From JBFMCC01 sp037445635 (GTDB lineage: Bacteria > Chloroflexota > Anaerolineae > Anaerolineales > Villigracilaceae): DNA of 7,188 bases. The notes under the pieces are model-generated. The model was not told the origin of the DNA and ran no database searches. It was given only the letters and a program-made list of their open reading frames with translations. The position numbers were made by a program, and so were the translations under genes. Shown here in pieces: positions 1 through 4,414 of the stretch. Each line of letters opens with the position of its first letter. The first letter of the stretch is position 1. The stretch lies in the NCBI GenBank assembly GCA_037445635.1, contig JBBIKC010000064.1:1-7188 (forward strand), in the 5' to 3' direction.

Positions 1-591
1 AGGATAACGGACTCGGTAATGGATTAAAAGGGCGCGAAATAAACTGCCTGCCAAGAATATGCTAGCGAAAATTAGCATCTGTGTCGTCTGTGAAGTCTTC
101 GACATGGCTTTTAATGTCCATGGAATTATGGCATAAAATTGCCATTCGTAAGAAATTGTCCACAAATGGATAGAAAAAGCTAAATTGCTAAACCCCCATA
201 ATGCCGCTCCAAAATTATCTATAAAAGTTACTGTCCCAACACTCCGTTGTAATATTTCTAAACTCCAACCTTGATCCTTAATTGTGAACAAAACCACGAG
301 GGAGACAAAAAAGTAATATAAGGGCCATATCCTGAGGATACGGCGAATATAGAAACTTCGAATGTCGATTCTTCCTTCCTGTTCATATTCAGTTAGTAAT
401 AATTTTGTGATTAAAAATGCTGAGAGGCAAAAGAAGAGATCAACACCGATCCAGCCATTATCGTGCAGGGATGTCCACAATGAACTTGTTGAATAATACG
501 GTGCGTTGTGAATGAACACCAGCAGGAACGCGAAAAACCGCAACCCGTCCAGTTCGGGGTGATAGAAGCGGGCGCGCGGCTCGGTCTGCAT
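1..591 (-). CDS. Acyltransferase 3 family (OafA/YrhL-like) membrane protein, N-terminal part, cut by window edge
   Basis: Reading the minus strand from the ATG at 591-589 gives 197 uninterrupted codons to base 1, so the C-terminal part lies outside. Family hallmarks are visible: HPELDGLR at residues 11-18, then the R-x9-H pair (Arg18, His28) in the first membrane segment; GWIGVDLFF at 46-54; FYIRRILRIWPLYY at 80-93; and HLWTISYEWQFY at 142-153, the counterpart of the family's HLWSLSxEEQFY. Proteins of this family move acyl groups (often acetyl) across the membrane onto surface polysaccharides, lipids or other exported molecules; the substrate here is unknown. The full family domain is about 330-380 residues, so roughly half is seen. 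The start is the first ATG before the family-conserved LDGLR, but Shine-Dalgarno support is weak (an AGG about 16 bases upstream). Bases 1-540 are about 40% GC, while 541-600 are about 67%, unlike the GC-rich neighbours, which suggests acquisition or recombination. Confidence 0.88.
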   Translation of the reverse strand, partial: MQTEPRARFYHPELDGLRFFAFLLVFIHNAPYYSTSSLWTSLHDNGWIGVDLFFCLSAFLITKLLLTEYEQEGRIDIRSFYIRRILRIWPLYYFFVSLVVLFTIKDQGWSLEILQRSVGTVTFIDNFGAALWGFSNLAFSIHLWTISYEWQFYAIIPWTLKAMSKTSQTTQMLIFASIFLAGSLFRALLIHYRVRYP

Positions 592-597
592 GGGGGA

Positions 598-603
598 ATG
601 ATA
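598..603 (-). promoter_or_regulatory. Possible -10 element of the acyltransferase gene
   Basis: On the minus strand TATCAT lies six bases before the acyltransferase ATG. If it is a -10 box, transcription would start at or next to the A of the start codon, giving a leaderless mRNA, which would fit the poor ribosome binding site. No convincing -35 is seen at 17 bp. This is a weak call based on one hexamer. Confidence 0.2.
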
Positions 604-620
604 CCATCCTCGCGAACGAA

Positions 621-653
621 AGACTTCGGAAGTCTCGAAGACTTCCGAAGTCT
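621..653. repeat. Perfect palindrome, 15-bp arms, in the divergent intergenic region
   Basis: AGACTTCGGAAGTCT (621-635) and AGACTTCCGAAGTCT (639-653) are exact reverse complements around a CGA loop. Each arm is itself nearly palindromic around a central G or C. A 31-base relative lies at 1286-1316, with the same 12-base left end, a 9-base middle and the same 10-base right end. This copy follows no gene end: the acyltransferase runs leftward from 591 and the lipoprotein gene runs rightward from 727. It is therefore unlikely to be an ordinary terminator here. It ends three bases before the -35 of the downstream promoter, so it could be an operator, or simply a dispersed REP-like element. Confidence 0.85.
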
Positions 654-656
654 GTG

Positions 657-686
657 TTGGACAAGCAGGGCTGAAACCACTATAAT
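657..686 (+). promoter_or_regulatory. Sigma-70-like promoter of the first lipoprotein gene
   Basis: TTGGAC (657-662) and a consensus TATAAT (681-686) are separated by 18 bp. Transcription would start near 693, leaving a leader of about 34 bases that contains the ribosome binding site AGGAGAGG (713-720). The palindrome at 621-653 abuts the -35. Confidence 0.6.
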
Positions 687-726
687 TTTTCAATCCAACC
701 TGCTTTGCCCGAAGGAGAGGCGAATC

Positions 727-1278
727 ATGTCTCGTTTCATCCTCCTGTCCGCCGCAGTGCCGATCATGGCCGCGCTGTTGCTGTCTGCATGCAGCGCGGT
801 GCTCGTGCCGGTGCCCACGCCCACAGTCCTGCCGGATACGCCAACTTCGGCCCTGCTCCCCACGCAAACGCCCGTCCCGACGCTGGCGGTCACGTCCCTG
901 CCGGCGCTGCCGATCTGTGAGTCGGGTACCGCCTGCGCCGTGCCGGTGGTCGAAGTGCGCGACCAGTTCTGTGTTGAGAAGATCCCGTACACCCTGCTGG
1001 CCGCGCCCGGCAACTCCACCTATGAATGGGTCAGTTCCGATTTGAAGTGTGTGAGCCAACTGCACAGTTCGGGTGAACTGCTCATCACCTGCACCGGGAC
1101 GGAACTCACATCGTACGAATTGCAGGTTTGCAACGGCGCCTGCGCGCCGCCCACCGCGGTCAATGATGGACAGTGCCCGGAGGGGTACGGCTTCGACGCG
1201 GCCGCGCAGTGCTGTGCCGCGCCGCAATTGCCTGCGTGCGTCATTGTGAGGGTGGACATCGGCGCCTGCCCGCAGTAA
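727..1278 (+). CDS. Cysteine-rich lipoprotein, Pro/Thr linker plus eight-cysteine module
   Basis: This 183-residue protein is probably exported and lipid-anchored. The signal peptide is hydrophobic and ends in lipobox LLSAC with Cys22. Residues 26-62 are a Pro/Thr/Val-rich linker without secondary-structure features. Residues 63-183 hold 12 further cysteines. Eight of them (70, 82, 108, 122, 135, 139, 150, 163) match in spacing eight cysteines of the third lipoprotein (2630-4360), together with VR-x2-F/Y-C, L-x-L/V-C-N-x-A-C-A and C-x2-G-Y-x2-D. The protein is thus essentially the cysteine module on a stalk. The ATG at 727 is preferred because AGGAGAGG (713-720) lies 6 bases upstream and the signal peptide starts there; a longer open frame from 508 runs through the promoter and palindrome. 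The even spacing suggests disulfides in an extracellular domain. I recognise no named family, and no function can be assigned. Confidence 0.88.
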   Translation: MSRFILLSAAVPIMAALLLSACSAVLVPVPTPTVLPDTPTSALLPTQTPVPTLAVTSLPALPICESGTACAVPVVEVRDQFCVEKIPYTLLAAPGNSTYEWVSSDLKCVSQLHSSGELLITCTGTELTSYELQVCNGACAPPTAVNDGQCPEGYGFDAAAQCCAAPQLPACVIVRVDIGACPQ

Positions 1279-1285
1279 TCCTGTG

Positions 1286-1320
1286 AGACTTCGGAAGCCG
1301 GACAGGCTTCCGAAGTTCTT
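1286..1320 (+). terminator. Hairpin terminator of lipoprotein gene 1, related to the 621-653 palindrome
   Basis: ACTTCGGAAGCC (1288-1299) pairs fully with GGCTTCCGAAGT (1305-1316) around a GGACA loop, followed by TTCTTTAT. It begins nine bases after the stop codon. Relative to 621-653 the outer blocks are identical, while the inner pair T633-A641 is replaced by C1298-G1306, a compensatory change that keeps the stem. Confidence 0.75.
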
Positions 1321-1360
1321 TATGATCCATATTGGGGAATGGAAACAGCCATAAATTAGA

Positions 1361-1366
1361 TATAAT
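1361..1366 (+). promoter_or_regulatory. -10 element (TATAAT) upstream of lipoprotein gene 2
   Basis: A consensus TATAAT sits 51 bases before the ATG at 1418, in an AT-rich stretch downstream of the preceding terminator. No good -35 hexamer is seen at 16-18 bp; TTGGGG at 1332-1337 is too far, at 23 bp. The leader contains GGAGG (1409-1413), 4 bases before the start codon. Confidence 0.45.
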
Positions 1367-1417
1367 CTATCCAAATATTATCGAGAATAATTTGTCCCGA
1401 CAGGAAATGGAGGACCG

Positions 1418-1723
1418 ATGAAGCCTTTGCGTTCGTTCATGGCTTGCCTGTTGATCCTGCTTCTAGTGAGCGCTTGTAACCTCCTTGGCGGTGCGCCGGC
1501 AACGGAACCTGCGGCTGTCCCCGCGACCGAGGAAAATTCCACCTCAGGAGATCCAACCGCCCCGGCACAATCCATTGATCCAACTGCTACGGCCGCCATC
1601 CAGCACGTCACGGTGCCCGGAGATCTGCCGGAGGAGCCCGGCTCTCATGCCGGAGATCAGGACTCCTCCTCCACGGCCGAACAACGCCGCGCCCCGGGCG
1701 GCGACTGCTTCACCTTCGGCTAG
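1418..1723 (+). CDS. 5' open part of lipoprotein gene 2 (signal peptide and linker)
   Basis: If the amber codon is obeyed, this 101-residue product is all that translation from the proper start yields. It contains the signal peptide (hydrophobic residues 7-19, lipobox LVSAC, Cys20), a low-complexity Ala/Thr/Pro linker, and a short piece ending GGDCFTFG. It carries none of the folded C-terminal domain. It would be exported and lipidated but probably has no function of its own. GGAGG at 1409-1413 supports the start. Confidence 0.55.
   Translation: MKPLRSFMACLLILLLVSACNLLGGAPATEPAAVPATEENSTSGDPTAPAQSIDPTATAAIQHVTVPGDLPEEPGSHAGDQDSSSTAEQRRAPGGDCFTFG
1721..1723 (+). other. In-frame amber (TAG) codon
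   Basis: TAG stands between TTC-GGC and TTC-GAA in the frame shared by 1418-1723 and 1751-2497. The 27 bases from the stop to the next ATG are also open and encode FERPFNRQS, so the stop is the only interruption of the gene. Confidence 0.85.
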
Positions 1724-1750
1724 TTCGAACGCCCCTTCAACAGGCAGAGC

Positions 1751-2497
1751 ATGGACGTGTATTATCCTTATCTCGACATTCAGGATACCTATGTCGGGCA
1801 GGATGACCAGTGGGTGTACGCTGTCATTACGGTCAAAGGCACGGACGCGAACGGCGGCCTGCCCGGCACCTACGCGGTCGAACTCGACCTCGACCTGGAT
1901 GGCCGCGGCGATTTCTTCATCCTCGCCTTCAACCCTGCTTCGACAGATTGGTCCACCGACCGCGTTCAGGTTTGGACGGATACGAATGAAGATGTCGGCG
2001 GCAGTTCCGTGATCAACGCCGATAACAGCGGTGTCCACGGCGACGGCTACGAGACGCTGGTCTTCGATCGGGGCCGCGGCGACGATCCCGACCTGGCCTG
2101 GGCGCGCGTCTCGCCGGGCGATCCCAATACTGTCCACATCGCCATCAAGCAATCCCTGCTGGCTGGTGACAATGCCTTTCTGGCGGGTGTGTGGGCCGGT
2201 AACAATGTGCTCGACAATACCCTCTTCGATTTGAACGATGCCTTCACCCACGAGCAGGCCGGTGCGGCGCTGGTCGAGTTGGAATATTTCTATCCAATCA
2301 AAGGCCTCTCGGAGCTGGATAATGCCTGCCGCGTCTCGGTCGGCTTTGAGCCAACCGGCCTGGAACCGGGCATTTGCGGCCTCGAACAAGGATGCCAGCC
2401 CCCTGCGGGCGGTTGTAACCAGCAGGGTTATGAGTGGAATTCGAGTTTATGTTGTTGCTCGTGGCAGGGCACGTATCCCTGTAACTATTCGCCATAG
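1751..2497 (+). CDS. 3' open part of lipoprotein gene 2 (beta-rich domain plus cysteine tail)
   Basis: This is the open stretch after the amber codon: 248 residues from the first internal ATG. It lacks a signal peptide and has only a weak AGG six bases upstream, so independent translation would leave an export-type domain in the cytoplasm. I treat it as part of the upstream gene. Residues 1-180 alternate hydrophobic and polar residues and contain an acidic loop, DLDLDGRGD (46-54), that resembles a D-x-D-x-D-G calcium-binding loop, plus DTNED (77-81). Residues 193-248 form a cysteine-rich tail (193, 209, 215, 222, 234, 235, 236, 244) including C-x3-G-Y then three adjacent Cys, similar to the G-Y-x2-D-x4-C-C motif of the neighbours. 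No named family is recognised. Confidence 0.6.
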   Translation: MDVYYPYLDIQDTYVGQDDQWVYAVITVKGTDANGGLPGTYAVELDLDLDGRGDFFILAFNPASTDWSTDRVQVWTDTNEDVGGSSVINADNSGVHGDGYETLVFDRGRGDDPDLAWARVSPGDPNTVHIAIKQSLLAGDNAFLAGVWAGNNVLDNTLFDLNDAFTHEQAGAALVELEYFYPIKGLSELDNACRVSVGFEPTGLEPGICGLEQGCQPPAGGCNQQGYEWNSSLCCCSWQGTYPCNYSP

Positions 2498-2505
2498 CAA
2501 TTGGC

Positions 2506-2535
2506 CGGCCCTCGCCATCGGCGGGGGCTGATTGT
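2506..2535 (+). terminator. GC-rich hairpin after lipoprotein gene 2
   Basis: Bases 2506-2516 pair with 2520-2530 around an ATC loop (11 pairs, two of them G-T wobbles). The hairpin starts eight bases after the stop codon. The following tract, ATTGTTCC, is only moderately T-rich. The right half, CCATCGGCGGGGGCTG (2515-2530), is repeated exactly at 4377-4392 after lipoprotein gene 3. Confidence 0.6.
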
Positions 2536-2579
2536 TCCTAAATCAACTGCGCATAGGCAGGTTGAGGACTGAGGCGGGG

Positions 2580-2585
2580 TATAAT
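2580..2585 (+). promoter_or_regulatory. -10 element (TATAAT) upstream of lipoprotein gene 3
   Basis: A consensus TATAAT lies 44 bases before the ATG at 2630. TTGAGG at 2562-2567 is only 12 bp upstream, so no properly spaced -35 is visible. The leader holds the ribosome binding site AGGAG (2619-2623), 6 bases before the start. Confidence 0.45.
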
Positions 2586-2629
2586 GTGCGCGCTGGCGGG
2601 GAGAATCCCTTCCGCCACAGGAGACGTGA

Positions 2630-4360
2630 ATGAAACGAATCCCGAGTCTGTTGACGCTGGCTGCCGCGTTCGCGATTCTGCTGGCCGCGTGCGCGCCGGT
2701 CACGCCGACGCCGATTCTCACCGAACCGCCGGTCGTCCCCACCGACACTCCCGCGCCCACCCTCGTCCCGGTGACTCTGGCCTGGCCAGAGGCAGGCGCG
2801 TCCATGCTCGGTCCCGATGGAGGCGTGATGGTCTTCGTCCCGGCCGGGGAATTCACCATGGGCGCGGGCGGTTTCGACGATCCCCAGCATACCGTCAATC
2901 TCTCCGGTTATTGGATCGGCAAAACCAAAGTCACCAACCGCATGTACGGCCTGTGCGTGGCGCTGGGCGTGTGCACGCCGCCCTCGCAGGAGCCCGGCGC
3001 GGCGGTTTACACCGATCCCGCTTTTGCGGATCATCCCGTTGTGGGCGTCACCTGGGAGCAGGCCAGCGCATACTGCGCCTGGAGCGGGGCGCGCCTGCCG
3101 ACCGAGGCCGAATGGGAGAAGGCCGCCCGCGGGACGAGCGCGCAACTCTATCCGTGGGGCGGGGCGGAGCCTTCGTGCGACCTGCTCAACTTCGACAATT
3201 GCAAAGGCGCCACTACCAGCGTGATGACATATCCGCAGGGCGCAAGTCCATATGGCGCGCTGGATATGGCCGGCAACGTCTTCGAGTGGGTGGGCGACTG
3301 GTATGCGCCCGATTATTACGCCGTTTCGCCCGCGCAGGATCCGAGCGGGCCGGCCGAGGGTCAGGCGCGCGTCGTGCGCGGCAGCAGTTTCGAATCCGAA
3401 CCGGCGCAGGCCGCGCTCACCATTCGTCACTATGCCAACCCGGCCCTCGCCCGGCGCGACACCGGCTTTCGCTGTGCCGCATCCCAGCCGCGGCTCTCTG
3501 CGCCGTATTGTGTGGCGAATGCCTACCAGCCGGTCGCGCCGGCTCCGGCGGTCAGCGGCTGCGAGGTCCCGGCTGCGCAGGTGCGCGGCAACTATTGTGC
3601 CGGCGCGCAGGGCTTCGCCACAGTGGATATTCCGCCCGATGCAACCTACGAAATGACCACCCGCGGCTTCGAATGTTCCGAGGCTGTGATTGACGGGCAG
3701 CGGCGCTTGACCTGTTCCGGCCCCGATAATTCCACCGGGCAGTTGACCCTTTGCAACCCGGCCTGCGCCGATCCGACTCCCAACCCGGATCAGGGCGCGG
3801 TCTGCGACCCCGGCTACGCGCGCGACGCGGCCACCGGCCTGTGCGCCTACCAGCCGCTCCCGCTTCCCTCCGGACCCCAGGCCTGCCCGCCGGGCTACGC
3901 GCTCGATTCCACGGGACAGACCTGCCGCCCCGGCACCGGCCTCGACGGGTTGTGCCCGGTCGGCCAATATTTCGACGCGGCCTTCAACGGCTGTGTCCCG
4001 GCAAATGGACAGTTCGAGTGCAATCTCTACGGCCTCGATAATCGTTCGCTGGCGGGCGCGTGTTTCGAGAATTCCTGCCCGGCCGGTTACAGTTATCACC
4101 CCGATTCACAGTGCTGTCAATCCGAGGCGCTGCTGTATCCCGGCTGTCGGCCCGGCTATCTTTACGACGCGGCCTATGGCGGCTGTGTGCCCGGCGTCGC
4201 GCAGGCCTCCGGCGCGGGCTGCACTACAATCTCGCTCGATATCCTGCAATGCGGCGAACCGTTCAATTGCGGCAAGTTCACCACCGAGGTGGCCTGCATC
4301 AACAACGCCGTGTACGGCTGTCAATGGAACGATCAAATCAACGTTTGTGAGAACAAATAG
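2630..4360 (+). CDS. Lipoprotein with FGE-like (SUMF1/PvdO) domain and long cysteine-rich modular C-terminus
   Basis: This 576-residue protein starts with a lipoprotein signal (lipobox LAAC, Cys21) and a Pro/Thr linker to about 50. Residues ~66-283 are a formylglycine-generating-enzyme-like domain: MVFVPAGEFTMG (67-78), VTWEQASAYCAWSGARLPTE (140-159), YPWGG (174-178), GALDMAGNVFEWVGDWY (209-225), RVVRGSSF (247-254) and DTGFRCA (277-283). True FGE oxidises a sulfatase cysteine using a Cys pair in the segment before GFRC; here that segment (255-276) has no cysteine, so such activity is unlikely, and a binding or structural role is more plausible. Residues 311-405 carry the eight-cysteine module shared with the 727-1278 lipoprotein. 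Residues 392-519 hold five C-x2-G-Y/Q-x2-D/H-x5-C repeats, and 531-573 a six-cysteine end piece. AGGAG (2619-2623) supports the start. The substrate or ligand is unknown. Confidence 0.92.
   Translation: MKRIPSLLTLAAAFAILLAACAPVTPTPILTEPPVVPTDTPAPTLVPVTLAWPEAGASMLGPDGGVMVFVPAGEFTMGAGGFDDPQHTVNLSGYWIGKTKVTNRMYGLCVALGVCTPPSQEPGAAVYTDPAFADHPVVGVTWEQASAYCAWSGARLPTEAEWEKAARGTSAQLYPWGGAEPSCDLLNFDNCKGATTSVMTYPQGASPYGALDMAGNVFEWVGDWYAPDYYAVSPAQDPSGPAEGQARVVRGSSFESEPAQAALTIRHYANPALARRDTGFRCAASQPRLSAPYCVANAYQPVAPAPAVSGCEVPAAQVRGNYCAGAQGFATVDIPPDATYEMTTRGFECSEAVIDGQRRLTCSGPDNSTGQLTLCNPACADPTPNPDQGAVCDPGYARDAATGLCAYQPLPLPSGPQACPPGYALDSTGQTCRPGTGLDGLCPVGQYFDAAFNGCVPANGQFECNLYGLDNRSLAGACFENSCPAGYSYHPDSQCCQSEALLYPGCRPGYLYDAAYGGCVPGVAQASGAGCTTISLDILQCGEPFNCGKFTTEVACINNAVYGCQWNDQINVCENK
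3803..4186 (+). repeat. Five copies of a 14-residue cysteine motif within lipoprotein 3
   Basis: The encoded motif C-x2-G-[YQ]-x2-[DH]-x5-C occurs at residues 392-405, 419-432, 442-455, 483-496 and 506-519, always with exactly 13 residues from first to last Cys. The fourth copy ends in a Cys pair. One copy is present in lipoprotein 1 (residues 150-163), and a version with one extra residue occurs in the tail of lipoprotein 2. The pattern resembles EGF-like loops superficially, but the full EGF cysteine set is not seen. Confidence 0.8.
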
Positions 4361-4365
4361 CCCCT

Positions 4366-4395
4366 CCAGCCCCTGCCCATCGGCGGGGGCTGGTT
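4366..4395 (+). terminator. Strong GC-rich hairpin after lipoprotein gene 3
   Basis: CCAGCCCCTGCC (4366-4377) pairs with GGCGGGGGCTGG (4382-4393) around a CATC loop, with one T-G wobble, five bases after the stop codon. Only two Ts follow before AAAAT, so intrinsic termination may be partial. It shares 16 identical bases with the hairpin after lipoprotein gene 2. Confidence 0.65.
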
Positions 4396-4400
4396 AAAAT
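4395..4400 (+). promoter_or_regulatory. Possible -10 element (TAAAAT) for the membrane protein gene
   Basis: TAAAAT begins two bases after the terminator stem and ends 14 bases before the ATG at 4415. Transcription from it would leave a leader of only about 8 bases, consistent with the missing Shine-Dalgarno sequence. No -35 is evident because the upstream bases are the hairpin. Weak call. Confidence 0.25.
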
Positions 4401-4414
4401 GTTCTTCGGTCTCC

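Larger units (their letters stand above)
1418..2497 (+). pseudogene. Lipoprotein gene 2, interrupted by an in-frame amber codon
   Basis: A single reading frame of 359 codons is broken only by TAG at 1721-1723 (codon 102). Both sides remain in the same frame with coherent protein sequence, so no frameshift is needed. The N-terminus is a lipoprotein signal (lipobox LVSAC, Cys20) followed by an Ala/Thr/Pro-rich linker to about residue 65. The region around the stop reads GGDCFTFG, stop, FERPF, and continues through a beta-rich-looking domain to a C-terminal tail with eight cysteines. The intact protein would be a secreted lipid-anchored protein like its two neighbours. Explanations are a recent nonsense mutation (for example CAG to TAG), an assembly or sequencing error, or readthrough. 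The rest looks undamaged, so the lesion is recent or artefactual. The 3' hairpin and 5' ribosome binding site are both present. Confidence 0.7.

Noticed and set aside
508..726. A longer start for lipoprotein gene 1, giving 256 residues from 508
   Set aside because: The extension would translate the palindrome, the promoter and the 5' end of the divergent acyltransferase gene; the strong ribosome binding site and the signal peptide both point to 727.
621..1316. Palindromic repeats as a CRISPR array
   Set aside because: Only two copies, over 600 bases apart and flanking a coding gene; no regular spacers and no cas genes.
1721..1723. TAG as a pyrrolysine codon
   Set aside because: Nothing in the window suggests pyrrolysine use (no pylT, pylS or methylamine methyltransferase), and the single case is better explained by mutation or error.
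1693..1750. A frameshift rather than a stop codon in lipoprotein gene 2
   Set aside because: Both halves are in the same frame (starts 1418 and 1751 differ by a multiple of three) and the bases between are open apart from TAG.
1544..2389. A 281-residue minus-strand open frame spanning the amber codon
   Set aside because: It spans the interruption, but its composition is that of an antisense shadow of lipoprotein gene 2 and it has no recognisable motif or ribosome binding site; the plus frame has signal peptide, domain and Cys tail.
2584..3693. A 369-residue plus-strand frame overlapping lipoprotein 3
   Set aside because: It is an Arg-rich alternative frame of the same DNA; the overlapping frame carries clear FGE-domain motifs.
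2543..4099. A 518-residue open frame on the minus strand
   Set aside because: It is antisense to lipoprotein 3, is dominated by Arg/Gly/Ala as expected from a GC-rich shadow frame, and shows no family motif.
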